DNA of 64,000 nt from Xanthobacteraceae bacterium. GTDB taxonomy: Bacteria > Pseudomonadota > Alphaproteobacteria > Rhizobiales > Xanthobacteraceae. Positions 54,038 through 62,331 of the stretch are shown here, one piece after another. Under the pieces are notes generated by a model, which saw only the letters and a program-made list of their open reading frames with translations, was not told where the DNA came from and did not search any database. The translations under genes and the position numbers were made by a program. Location of the stretch: positions 62,001-126,000 of the forward strand of contig JAQSWY010000001.1 of the NCBI GenBank assembly GCA_029266425.1, given 5' to 3'. Numbering within the stretch: position 1 is the first letter of the stretch; every line of letters begins with the position of its first letter.

Positions 54038-54895
54038 ATGAGCCATCCCTGGATGCCCCTCTATGTCGCCGATTATCTCGCCGATACCGGCCATCTCAGC
54101 ACCGCCGAGCATGGCGCGTATCTGCTGCTCATCATGCATTACTGGCAGAACGGCGCGCTGCCGGATGATGAGAGGAAGCTCGCGCGCATCTGCCGCCTCG
54201 CGCCCGAGGAGTGGGCGCTGGCGCGGGAGACGCTCGCCGGGCTGTTCGGCGAGGGGTGGAGCCACAAGCGCATCGATGTCGAGCTGGTCCGTACCGAGGA
54301 GCGCTACCGCAAGCGGGTCGAGGCCGGGCGGAAAGGAGGGCTCGCTCGAGCGAACGCACAGCCGCGCTCGAGCATTGCTCTAGCCGAACCTGAGCAATGC
54401 CCGACCAACCACAACCACAGCCACAAAGAGGAAGATTCCCCCGTGCCTCCTCCGGAGGCCCGGCCCCCGCGACGGGTGGAGCGCGGGGCGTTCCTCGACG
54501 AGGGCTGGCGGCCGAGCCCGGCCAATAGCGAGTGGGCGGCGGCCGAGCTCGGCGGCGCGGAGCAGGCGGCGCGCACTTTCGAGCGGTTCCGCAATTACTG
54601 GCTGGCGAAGGCGGGGAGGGACGGGCGCAAGCGCGACTGGGACCTGACCTGGCGCAACTGGGTGAACGAGGAGGTGGACCGTGCCAATCGCAACGCCCAG
54701 CGCAGCGCCTATCGCGGCCCGCAACACCAGCACGCCTCCTCCCAACATCAATCGTCCCATGACGCTCTCATTGCCGCCGTGGCTGAGCGCGTGCTTGGCG
54801 GCGATGACGGGCCATCCGCCGCGGATCCCGGCGGCGCTGGCGCTGACGTCCGAGCAGCGGCAAGCCATCGCCTGCTGCCTCGAAGAGCTGGATGA
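54038..54895 (+). CDS. DUF1376-domain phage replication protein
   Basis: The 285-residue protein begins with the DUF1376 signature (WMPLYVADYLADTGHLSTAEHGAYLLL, then HYWQNGALPDDERKLARIC). A polar linker follows, then a DnaT-like C-terminal part (WRNWVNEEVDRANR). Such proteins are replisome organisers or primosome components of temperate phages. The start at 54038 is supported by GGGAG upstream. Its last ~135 nt overlap the next gene in another frame. Confidence 0.85.
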   Translation: MSHPWMPLYVADYLADTGHLSTAEHGAYLLLIMHYWQNGALPDDERKLARICRLAPEEWALARETLAGLFGEGWSHKRIDVELVRTEERYRKRVEAGRKGGLARANAQPRSSIALAEPEQCPTNHNHSHKEEDSPVPPPEARPPRRVERGAFLDEGWRPSPANSEWAAAELGGAEQAARTFERFRNYWLAKAGRDGRKRDWDLTWRNWVNEEVDRANRNAQRSAYRGPQHQHASSQHQSSHDALIAAVAERVLGGDDGPSAADPGGAGADVRAAASHRLLPRRAG

Positions 54896-55295
54896 GCGCC
54901 TCGCCCCGGCGACCGAGCGCGAGGTCGGCGCGCGCTTTGCCGCGCTGCTGCTCGCCTTCCCGGCGCAGCCTTCGAGCGAGGCCGCGGCCAAGGTGCGGGC
55001 CGGCGCCTATTTCGAGGCGCTGGCGGGCGAGCCGGCCTGGGCGATTGCCCGCGCCTGCCGTCGCTGGCTGCGCGGCGAGGTGGAGGGGGTTCTCGCCTCC
55101 GCCAATCTCGCCTTCGCTCCCAGCCCGCCGCAGCTGCGCCGGCTGGTCGAGGCCGAGACGCTCCCGGTGCGCCACCAGGCGGCGCGGCTGGATAAGCTGC
55201 TGCGGGCGGAGCCGGAGGGCGGGGCCGCGCTTTCCGGGGAGCGGCGTGCCGCGATGGCGGCGCGGCTGAAGGCACTGTCCCGCTCGCTGGCCTGA
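54759..55295 (+). CDS. Possible phage helicase-loader-like protein
   Basis: About 178 residues, all helical. The segment EPAWAIARACRRWLRGEVEG...FAPSPPQLRRLVEAE resembles a pattern common in phage helicase loader/inhibitor proteins, but the match is only suggestive. It overlaps the DUF1376 gene by 137 nt. An ATG at 54681 would extend the overlap. Confidence 0.55.
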   Translation: MTLSLPPWLSACLAAMTGHPPRIPAALALTSEQRQAIACCLEELDERLAPATEREVGARFAALLLAFPAQPSSEAAAKVRAGAYFEALAGEPAWAIARACRRWLRGEVEGVLASANLAFAPSPPQLRRLVEAETLPVRHQAARLDKLLRAEPEGGAALSGERRAAMAARLKALSRSLA

Positions 55296-55329
55296 AGTCC
55301 TTCATCGCAAATCGAGGAGTGCCGAGCGG

Positions 55330-55932
55330 ATGGCGAAGCCTAGCCACGCCTTGCTTGCCGACTATGTGGCCGACTATGTGCGCGAGCGTGCGGACAGAAG
55401 CACGGCCCGCTGGGACCATGACCGCCGCGCGCTCGACGCCCCAAGGGGGGCGATCACGCTCGATGACGTGGTGCGCGATCCCTATGACGGGACGCGGATC
55501 CGGGTGACGCGCAATGTGCGCGGCGACCCGCTCGGCGCGCTGTGGGCGCGGCGGCAGATCGACGAGCACCAGTTCATCGCCGGCCGGCACTGGCAGCATC
55601 TCACCGAGGAGGCCGGCGCCGGCGGCCTGCGCGCGCTCGATCTGACCCGCGAGCGGGTGGATGGCGGGGTGCGCTCGTTCGACGGCCTCACCGACCGCCA
55701 GCGCGACGCCGCCCGCGCGCTGCGCCGGGCCGAGCAGGACCTCGGCGTGCAGCCGGCGCTGATCGCGCGGCTCGTGCTGGAAGAGGGTCTGACCATCGCC
55801 GAGGTCGCCGACGCTATGGACATGGCGACGGCGCGGGGCCGGGACCGGCTGGGGTGGCTGCTGCGGATGAGCCTCGACGAGCTGGCGGTGGGGTTCGGGT
55901 TTGCGGAGCGGGCCGGGTGTCGCTCGGGGTGA
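55330..55932 (+). CDS. Phage-type hypothetical protein with C-terminal HTH
   Basis: The 200-residue protein has a central LWARRQIDEHQFIAGRHWQHL segment and a sigma-region-4-like C-terminal helix-turn-helix (ARLVLEEGLTIAEVADAMDM). This organisation occurs in phage proteins thought to act as late regulators. It is cotranscribed with the replication genes; the function is inferred only from its shape and position. Confidence 0.6.
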   Translation: MAKPSHALLADYVADYVRERADRSTARWDHDRRALDAPRGAITLDDVVRDPYDGTRIRVTRNVRGDPLGALWARRQIDEHQFIAGRHWQHLTEEAGAGGLRALDLTRERVDGGVRSFDGLTDRQRDAARALRRAEQDLGVQPALIARLVLEEGLTIAEVADAMDMATARGRDRLGWLLRMSLDELAVGFGFAERAGCRSG

Positions 55933-55936
55933 GCAA

Positions 55937-56026
55937 CCTTCGAGGCCGCTTCGCGGCACCTCAGGATGAGGTCGTCTTGAGGAAAACCTCATCCTGAGGT
56001 GCGAGCGCAGCGAGCCTCGAAGGATG
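55937..56026. repeat. PAL-B palindromic repeat, copy 10
   Basis: A full copy that starts 5 nt after the preceding stop codon. Confidence 0.85.
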
Positions 56027-56188
56027 CTGGAGTAGAGCCGTCTCCCAAACTTCCAATCCGACTGGACCGCGCGCGGGCGGGCAAGCAGACTGGCGGCCTC
56101 GTGCCGCCACAACCGGAATGATCGACGACGGGGGGACAGCGCCAATGGCGACGGACATCAAGCTCGACGAAGTTGACGGCAACCTGAA

Positions 56189-56494
56189 TGTTGCGGGCGA
56201 AATTACGCCAAGATGCTGAACGGGCTCGGCGGCGTGCGCGACTCGTGGACGCTCTTGGGCAACTCTGTCGAGAGCGGGCACACGGTGGTGACCGACACCA
56301 ATCTCCACGAGGACGCCGACGACCGGCCCGCGCGCAGCGAGCGGCTCGACTATGTGCTGCTCAGGGCCGGCCATCGCGCGATCCCGATCGTCTCGAGCAT
56401 CGAGGTGCTGCGCATCCAGCGCAACGGCCGGTTCATCTCCGACCATTTCGGCGTGTTCGCGACGTTCGACAGGGTGGCGCTGGTCAGCGGTTGA
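56189..56494 (+). pseudogene. C-terminal remnant of an endonuclease/exonuclease/phosphatase-family protein
   Basis: From about 56189 the frame reads NYAKMLNGLGGVRDSW, SERLDYVLLRAGH and NGRFISDHFGVFATFD, the last part of an EEP-fold nuclease or sphingomyelinase-like enzyme including the terminal SDH motif. The first two thirds are missing; upstream is an unrelated short frame (MATDIKLDEVDG...). It is a deletion remnant and is unlikely to be functional. Confidence 0.7.
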
Positions 56495-56516
56495 GTGGGG
56501 CGTTGCCCTGCTGCAG

Positions 56517-56941
<425 letters not shown>

Positions 56942-56949
56942 ACCGGCCG

Positions 56950-58053
56950 CTATTTCCGCCGCGGTTCCTCGAGGTCCTCGCCCGGCACCGGGCGGTCGGT
57001 GCGGCGGGCGGCCTCGATCGCCTCGAACAGGGTAAGCGCCGCGTTGCGCACCTCGTCCTGCAGCGCGGTGTCGGCGTCGAGATGGCGGTGGCTGGTGGCG
57101 TAGGGCTTCCAATAGCCGACATAGCGATCGAGCTCGGCGAGCCGCCCGGCGGGGCGCATGCCGATCGAGGCCATCCAGTCGGCAAGGGCGCGGCGGACAC
57201 TCTCGGTGCCCTCGGCGTCGCCATGGACGACGACCGCGAAGTGCCGGCCGGCGAGATGGTGGGGGTAGTGCCAGCCGCCGAGCTCGATGCGCTTGGCCTT
57301 TGCCGCGTCCTTGCCGTTGGTCGCGGTCGGATCGGGATTGCCGCCGTCGGCGCACACCAGGCGGTCCATCATCAGCTTGAGCGGCGATGTCGCCTGGTAC
57401 CAATGCACGGGGGTGACGATCATCACCCCGTGCGCCGCGACCCACATCGGATAGATGGCGTTCATCCAGTCATTGGTCTGGCCGAGCGAATAGTTCGGAT
57501 AGCAGGAGCAGGGCCAGTGGCAGAGCGGCGCCGCCGTGGAAAAGCAGGCCTTGCACGGATGGATGGTGCGTCCGTACTCCGAGGTGAGGCGGCTGAGGTC
57601 GAGGGTCTCGATCTCCGCCCCGCGCGCGGCGAGCGCATCGCGCGCGATCTCCATCAGGCGATAGGATTTCGACATCTCGCCAGGGCAGCTGTGCTCGTTG
57701 CGCGGCGAGGCGACGATGAGGAGCAGCCGGGTCCGGCCCGAGGGGTTGTCATGGCGCCGCCGGGCCGCCTCGATAGCGTCCCGCGTGTGGATCCAGTCGA
57801 GCGCGAGCTGATAGGCCGGATCGGCGTAGCCCTTGCCGGCCGGCCGCGTGTGCGGGCTTTTGCGATGGTGCGAATAGGCATCCCACGCCGCATGCGCGAT
57901 ATCGTCCAGCTGCGGGCCGAGCACGTGGAACGCCGGATCGCGAAAGCGTTCGAGGAAGCGGCGGCGAAACTCGGTCTCGTTGAGCCGCGTCTCCGGGGTG
58001 CCGGTGCGCGGTTCGGTCTCGTCGTCGGCTGCTTCGCCGTTTTCTGAGGACAT
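56950..58053 (-). CDS. Flavodoxin/NADPH-dependent FMN reductase-family protein with cysteine cluster
   Basis: The 367-residue protein has a helical N-terminal extension of about 120 residues and a flavodoxin-like domain: phosphate loop LLLIVASPRNEHSCPGEMSKS, VMIVTPVHWYQATSPLKLMMDRL and HFAVVVHGDAEGT. A cysteine-rich loop CKACFSTAAPLCHWPCSC sits where iron-sulfur flavoproteins bind a cluster. ATG 58053 has GGAGG at correct spacing. It is probably a redox enzyme; the substrate is unknown. Confidence 0.85.
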   Translation of the reverse strand: MSSENGEAADDETEPRTGTPETRLNETEFRRRFLERFRDPAFHVLGPQLDDIAHAAWDAYSHHRKSPHTRPAGKGYADPAYQLALDWIHTRDAIEAARRRHDNPSGRTRLLLIVASPRNEHSCPGEMSKSYRLMEIARDALAARGAEIETLDLSRLTSEYGRTIHPCKACFSTAAPLCHWPCSCYPNYSLGQTNDWMNAIYPMWVAAHGVMIVTPVHWYQATSPLKLMMDRLVCADGGNPDPTATNGKDAAKAKRIELGGWHYPHHLAGRHFAVVVHGDAEGTESVRRALADWMASIGMRPAGRLAELDRYVGYWKPYATSHRHLDADTALQDEVRNAALTLFEAIEAARRTDRPVPGEDLEEPRRK

Positions 58054-58145
58054 GGGAACCCTCCACCCTACGCCGGACCCGCACGTGCGCAACAACGCAG
58101 CCGGCGGCTCATGGTTCGGGGCGGGGAGGGGGCGCGCGGCTGCAG

Positions 58146-58178
58146 CATCCTTCGAGGCTCGCTCGCGCTCGCATCTCG
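58146..58178. repeat. PAL-B half copy (12)
   Basis: Left half only (CATCCTTCGAGGCTCGC to GCATCTCGGA), cut off before the centre. Confidence 0.7.
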
Positions 58179-58228
58179 GAGCCGGACCGGCGCTTGGTCG
58201 GCGGGAGGTGAAGCGGGCCATTTCCGCC

Positions 58229-58328
58229 GTCATGGCCGTCCCCGGGCTCGACCCGGGGATCATCCCGGCCATCCACGGTTGATCCCTCGTCACGGACGTG
58301 GGTCCCCGGGACCAAGCCCGGAGATGAC
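58229..58328. repeat. PAL-C palindromic repeat, copy 5
   Basis: A full copy with the arms GGGCTCGACCCGGGGATC and GTCCCCGGGACCAAGCCCGG. Confidence 0.8.
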
Positions 58329-58364
58329 GGCTCATCTGGTGTATCGCGAGCCAGACCTGGATCC

Positions 58365-58490
58365 ATGGCTCGGCAAAAATCGCCGCCCGGTCAGCCATCG
58401 AGCATCCCGGGCGGCAAGTGCCCCCTTTGCGAAGGATGCAAAAAGGACGATCGGCATCCTGCGCGTGCAGATTTGACCGGACAGAGATGA
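58365..58490 (+). CDS. Possible 41-residue cysteine protein
   Basis: A short frame encodes MARQKSPPGQP, then KCPLCEGCKKDDRHP and ends DLTGQR. The CxxCxxC cluster with flanking basic residues could bind a metal. No convincing ribosome site precedes ATG 58365, so this is tentative. Confidence 0.25.
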   Translation: MARQKSPPGQPSSIPGGKCPLCEGCKKDDRHPARADLTGQR

Positions 58491-58550
58491 CGCTTGCATG
58501 TCGGCGGGGAAGCGCAGGTCCGGCGCCGAGCATTGAGCTGGGCGCCCCTT

Positions 58551-58646
58551 AGAAAAGGGGCCGCTCACGCGAGCGGAGCGGCCCAAGTCTAGGGAGGAAA
58601 CGCCCAAGGAGGGCATGCGGCGCGACGCCAATCGCGCTGCACTGCA
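58551..58646 (-). ncRNA. Candidate small RNA with anti-Shine-Dalgarno loops
   Basis: On the minus strand a CTTGGC/18 nt/CATAAC promoter-like pair precedes a stretch with stem GCCC/GGGC (58614-58602) presenting loop UCCUU, then an unpaired CCUCCC (58597-58592). A 9-bp GGGCCGCTC/GAGCGGCCC terminator stem ends in TTTTCT (58556-58551). CU-rich loops of this kind bind ribosome sites in alphaproteobacterial regulatory RNAs. Strand and ends are inferred by eye. Confidence 0.4.
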
Positions 58647-58751
58647 GCGTTATGTCATTGCAGCGCACAAAAGCCAAGCGGCATGGCCCCGTAAATTCAC
58701 ACGATTGCGATACCGGGTGGGTCGGAGCGGTCGGGGGGCGTCCTGTTTCAG

Positions 58752-58782
58752 CATCCTTCGACGCTCGGCTTTGCCGGGCACG
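58752..58782. repeat. PAL-B half copy (13)
   Basis: Left half only (CATCCTTCGACGCTCGG to GCCGGGCACGGG), truncated at the centre. Confidence 0.65.
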
Positions 58783-58806
58783 GGTGGCTCCTGGATCAAA
58801 TGTCGC

Positions 58807-58888
58807 GTCATGGTCGGGCTTGTCCCGGCCATCTCGGCCTCTGACGCGCTGCCCTGAATCGAGATCCCGGCACGAGGCCGGGGATGAC
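58807..58888. repeat. PAL-C palindromic repeat, copy 6
   Basis: A hybrid copy: left arm of the CGGGCTTGTCCCGG type, right arm of the CACGAGGCCGGGG type. Confidence 0.75.
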
Positions 58889-58931
58889 ATTGATTGGGGA
58901 GTTATCGGTCGGCCTCCCAGGACGACGTGGT

Positions 58932-59201
58932 TCACGCCGCGCGTTCGGCGAGGAGCTGGCGCAGCATGAGGGCGGCGAACTCGATGTCGGTCCTGTGGCC
59001 GCTCTCGGCCCCCGCCCGCAGGGCGTCGGCGACGCTGTGGACGCTCTCGCCCCGGTGGTTCACCGGAAACCGGCCGTCAATATAGTTCGATGCGTCGGAC
59101 AGGGTGTTGATGGGACGCCCGCGATTCAATGGGATCGGCTGCGGCAGTCTCGCATGCCAGTAACGCGGCGGATGATTGGCCTGCCGTCGTGCGTAAAACA
59201 T
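58932..59201 (-). CDS. Small hypothetical protein
   Basis: The 89-residue protein (MFYARRQANHPPRYW to RQLLAERAA) has a clear GGAGG 7 nt before ATG 59201. The second half (SVHSVADALRAGAESGHRTDIEFAALMLRQLL) is helical. No family is recognised. Confidence 0.6.
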   Translation of the reverse strand: MFYARRQANHPPRYWHARLPQPIPLNRGRPINTLSDASNYIDGRFPVNHRGESVHSVADALRAGAESGHRTDIEFAALMLRQLLAERAA

Positions 59202-59418
59202 GGTGAGCCTCCGTCGAATATGGCACAGCGCCGCCGGAGCGGAGGTCGGGACGCCTGCCGGAGAGCGGTTGGCTTTCCGCAATTCCAGTGAGCTCAATCG
59301 CTATACGTGGGGACAACGTCTCGTGGGCGCCGGTAGTTCCGGCCCGTATCCGTGAGGGGCGGGCGCACTGGCCCGTTGCTTGGAGCTGCTGGCGACTGAA
59401 GGGGTCGCCCGGCTTCAG

Positions 59419-59515
59419 CATCCTTCGAGGCTCGCTGGCGCTCGCACCTCAGGATGAGGTCGTTCTTTTAGCACGCCTCATCCTGAGGTGCCGCCGCAGG
59501 CGGCCTCGAAGGATG
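59419..59515. repeat. PAL-B palindromic repeat, copy 14
   Basis: A full, near-consensus copy (centre CACCTCAGGATGAGG). Confidence 0.85.
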
Positions 59516-59641
59516 CTCAAGCCGACGCACTGTCGGTAAGATGATGCAGCACAACGCCCGCCGGATACTCGCGGCAAGCCGCGTTTCACTAATCATGCAT
59601 GCGTTATACAAGAGTAGAGAGCGGCCGCATCGAAGCACATG

Positions 59642-59656
59642 GTAACCATTCTTTAG
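59642..59656. promoter_or_regulatory. Degenerate CtrA-like box upstream of tadE
   Basis: GTAA-N7-TTAG differs at one base per half from the CtrA consensus TTAA-N7-TTAA. It lies 64 nt before tadE, and Tad pilus genes are often CtrA-controlled. Confidence 0.3.
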
Positions 59657-59719
59657 GAAGCAATTTGCAACTGCTATCGAATAGTTTTCCATGGAGTTGT
59701 TCCAATGTAGGGGCGCTCC

Positions 59720-60175
59720 ATGGTCGCTCTTCTCCCGCCGAAACTCCGCCGATTTGCCCGCCGCAACGGGGTCAAGGATGAGCGCGGCGTCGCGGCGATC
59801 GAGTTCGCCATGGTGTGCCCGATCCTCGTCATGCTGCTGCTCGGCATCATCTGCTACGGCATCGAGTTCGGCATCATGCATTCTGTGCAGGAGCTCGCCT
59901 CCACCGCGGCGCGGGCCTCGGTGGGCGGGCTGTCGGACACCGAGCGCGAGAGCATCGCCCGCTCCACGGTGGCGAGCGCGCTGCCCAACTACCAGCTGCT
60001 GCGCGCCGACAAGTTGACCGTGAACTTCTCGGTCGATCCGGCCAACGCCCAGCTCTATCGGGTGAAGCTGCGCTACGACCCGTCCTATATCGGCTTCCAG
60101 GCCTTCTCCGGCCTCATCGCCATCGCCAACGAGCCGTTCGAGCGCGATGCCGTCGTGCGCCGCGGGGGCTATTGA
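59720..60175 (+). CDS. TadE-like pilus assembly protein
   Basis: The 151-residue pseudopilin-type protein has the TadE signature ERGVAAIEFAMVCPILVMLLLGIICYGIEF, with the conserved glutamate five residues into the hydrophobic helix. A small C-terminal periplasmic domain follows. It overlaps the next gene by one base (TGATG). No TadA, CpaF or Flp genes are in the window. Confidence 0.88.
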   Translation: MVALLPPKLRRFARRNGVKDERGVAAIEFAMVCPILVMLLLGIICYGIEFGIMHSVQELASTAARASVGGLSDTERESIARSTVASALPNYQLLRADKLTVNFSVDPANAQLYRVKLRYDPSYIGFQAFSGLIAIANEPFERDAVVRRGGY

Positions 60176-61875
60176 TGATCGCCCGCGCGCGCCTCGCCCG
60201 CCTCAACCCGCTGTTCGCCCGCTTCGCGCAGGACCGGCGCGGCGCGGTGGCGATCATGGTCGGCGGCTCGACGCTGATGCTTGTCGGCGCCGCCGGGTTT
60301 GCGGTCGATTTCGGCTCCTTCTTCCTGGCGCGACGGCACGTGCAGAACGCGGTGGACCTCGCCGCCATCGCTGCCGCCCGCGACCTGCCGCGCGCCCGCG
60401 CCGCGGCGGATGCGGCGATGCGCGACAACGGCATCGCCGCGCCGGAGAGCATGGCGGTCGTGCTCGGCCATTATTCGTCCGATCCCGCCATTCCGGTGGC
60501 GCAGCGCTTCAAGGCGGACGCCACCCCGCTGAACGCCGCGCGGGTCACCGCCACCAACAAGGCCGAGGTCTATTTCGGCAAGGCGCTGGGGCTCGGCGAC
60601 AGCGTGCTGGTGGGCGCGGTCGGCACCGCGGCCAATAGCGAGTTTGCAAGTTTCGGCGTCGGCTCGCGGCTCGCCTCGCTGAATGGCGGGGTCGCCAATG
60701 CGGTGCTCTCCGGGCTCACCGGCAGCTCGATCTCGCTCAATGTCGCCGACTACCGGGCGCTGGTCGATGCCCGGGTCGAGCTCCTCGGCTTCACCAAGGC
60801 GCTCGCCACCGAGGCGCGCCTCACCGCCGCGACCTATGACGACGTGTTGGCCTCGAGCGTGAAGATGCGCGACGTGATCGACGCGCTGATCGACACCTCC
60901 TCGCCGACGACCGGCACGCAGGCCGCGCTCAACGCCTCGCTCAACGCCCTGAAGGGCGGCGTCGGCAGCACGGTGAGCGTGCCGCTGAGCGCTGCGCTCG
61001 ACCTCGGCGAATATGGCGGGCTCGCGCTCGGCGAGGGGCCGGGCACCGGGGTGAAGGCGCAGCTGATGGACGTGATCAGCGCCGCCGCCGTCGCCTCCAA
61101 CGGCACGCGGCAGCTCGCGCTCGATCTCGGCCTCGCCATTCCCGGCCTCGCCAATCTCAAGGTGTGGCTCGCCATCGGCCAGCCGCCGAGCGAGAGCGGC
61201 TGGGTCACGGTCGGCGGCACCGGGGCAGCGGTGCGCACCGCGCAGGCGCGGGCGAAGATCTCCACCACGATCGCGGTCGCCGGGATCACCGGCCTCGCCT
61301 CCGTCCATCTCCCGCTGGTGGTGGAGGCGGCCTCCGGCGAGGCGAGCCTTTCCGACGTGGACTGCACCACGCCCACCGCGCCCAAGGCGAGCGTGATGGC
61401 GAAGAGCGGCGTGTTCGAGGCCTGGATCGGCGATGTCGATCTCGACGACCTCGACGATTTCACCAGGGTGCTCGCGCCGGAGCGCATGACGCTCGCCAAT
61501 GTGCTGCTCCTGGTGAAGGTGACCGGCTATGCCCATGCCAAGATGGGATCGCTGGCGCCGAGCGAATTGAAGTTCAGCGCCGCGGACATCTCCGCAATCA
61601 CCAAGAAGACGGTGCGTAGCGCGGACTTCACCACCTCGCTGACCGGCTCGCTGCTCTCCGATCTCGAGCTGGAGGTGAAGCTGCTGGGCCTCGGCCTCGG
61701 GCTCGGCCCGACCACCAACGCCATCACCAGCGCGGTCGCGGCGGCGCTGACCACGGTGACGCCGGCGGTGGACGGGCTCGTCTCCTCGCTGCTCGGCACG
61801 CTGGGCATCGGGCTCGGCGAGGCCGATGTGTGGGTCTCCGGCGCCCGCTGTGACGGCGCCGTGCTGGCGCAGTGA
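60175..61875 (+). CDS. TadG-like protein (DUF2134-type)
   Basis: The 566-residue protein has an N-terminal Tad-type helix (RRGAVAIMVGGSTLMLVGAAGFAVDFGSFF) followed by QNAVDLAAIAAARDL, then a long low-complexity Ala/Leu/Ser-rich periplasmic part with DUF2134-like stretches (ISLNVADYRALVDARVELLG). It is coupled to tadE. The pair probably anchors a surface pilus or an envelope structure. Confidence 0.85.
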   Translation: MIARARLARLNPLFARFAQDRRGAVAIMVGGSTLMLVGAAGFAVDFGSFFLARRHVQNAVDLAAIAAARDLPRARAAADAAMRDNGIAAPESMAVVLGHYSSDPAIPVAQRFKADATPLNAARVTATNKAEVYFGKALGLGDSVLVGAVGTAANSEFASFGVGSRLASLNGGVANAVLSGLTGSSISLNVADYRALVDARVELLGFTKALATEARLTAATYDDVLASSVKMRDVIDALIDTSSPTTGTQAALNASLNALKGGVGSTVSVPLSAALDLGEYGGLALGEGPGTGVKAQLMDVISAAAVASNGTRQLALDLGLAIPGLANLKVWLAIGQPPSESGWVTVGGTGAAVRTAQARAKISTTIAVAGITGLASVHLPLVVEAASGEASLSDVDCTTPTAPKASVMAKSGVFEAWIGDVDLDDLDDFTRVLAPERMTLANVLLLVKVTGYAHAKMGSLAPSELKFSAADISAITKKTVRSADFTTSLTGSLLSDLELEVKLLGLGLGLGPTTNAITSAVAAALTTVTPAVDGLVSSLLGTLGIGLGEADVWVSGARCDGAVLAQ

Positions 61876-61894
61876 GGGCTGTCCACAGGGTGCT

Positions 61895-61922
61895 TTGACC
61901 TGTCGGGTGGGGTGCGTAGGAT
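61895..61922 (+). promoter_or_regulatory. Promoter-like pair immediately upstream of a terminator
   Basis: TTGACC and TAGGAT are separated by 16 nt. Transcription would begin near 61929 and meet the terminator after about 40 nt. Confidence 0.4.
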
Positions 61923-61939
61923 TCAGAGCGTGAAGAGCT

Positions 61940-61971
61940 GCGTCCGGATGAGGAGTCCGGGCGCTTTTTTG
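61940..61971 (+). terminator. Intrinsic terminator downstream of tadG
   Basis: GCGTCCGGA pairs with TCCGGGCGC (one G-T pair) around loop TGAGGAG, followed by six T residues. Confidence 0.8.
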
Positions 61972-61990
61972 TTTCTTCTCGTCACCCGTC

Positions 61991-62091
61991 GTCATCGCGG
62001 ACGGCGATGAGCCGAGCCGGGATTGCGGGGAAGTCCCGCGCAACACCTTTTTGCGATCCCGGCTCTCCGGCGTCGCCACCGGTCGGGATGA
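61991..62091. repeat. PAL-A palindromic repeat, copy 14
   Basis: A full copy with diverged ends (GTCATCGCGG and GTCGGGATGAC). Confidence 0.8.
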
Positions 62092-62111
62092 CGGCTTGAT
62101 TTAGGTACGTC

Positions 62112-62212
62112 GTCATGCCCCGGGCTTGTCCCGGGCATCCACGACCTTGCCGCCAGGAACAACCGTGGATGGCCGGGATGATCCCCGGGTCAAGCCCGGG
62201 GACGGCCATGAC
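62112..62212. repeat. PAL-C palindromic repeat, copy 7
   Basis: A long copy: left arm CCCGGGCTTGTCCCGGG, right half containing a nested GGATGATCCCCGGG and CAAGCCCGGGG. Confidence 0.8.
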
Positions 62213-62260
62213 GACGGAATTGCTCGCTTCACCTCGCACCGACCAATAACGGGTCAGTCT

Positions 62261-62292
62261 CTGAGGCGCCGCGCAGCGAGCCTCGAAGGATG
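62261..62292. repeat. PAL-B half copy (15)
   Basis: Right half only (CTGAGGCGCC to CCTCGAAGGATG), 40 nt before the terminase small-subunit start. Confidence 0.7.
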
Positions 62293-62331
62293 CTGCAACA
62301 GCGCATGTCTCCCGCCAAAGTGAGTTCTCCC

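Larger units (their letters stand above)
58054..58931. other. 878-nt region without a firm gene
   Basis: It contains a PAL-B half (58146), PAL-C copy 5, a possible 41-codon ORF, the candidate small RNA (58551-58646), another PAL-B half (58752) and PAL-C copy 6. It is the most structured non-coding stretch in the window. Confidence 0.6.
59202..59719. other. 518-nt divergent intergenic region upstream of tadE
   Basis: It contains PAL-B copy 14 and, in an AT-richer part from 59580, the CtrA-like site at 59642. No gene is seen. Confidence 0.55.
61876..62331. other. 456-nt intergenic region between tadG and the terminase genes
   Basis: In order it holds a promoter-like pair (61895-61922), an intrinsic terminator (61940-61971), PAL-A copy 14, PAL-C copy 7 and a PAL-B half. 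No gene is seen. Confidence 0.6.

Noticed and set aside
58615-58857. An 80-codon frame starting MRRDANRAALQRYV
   Set aside because: GGAGG is only 2 nt from the ATG, the second half is repeat DNA, and the region looks better as the candidate RNA on the other strand.
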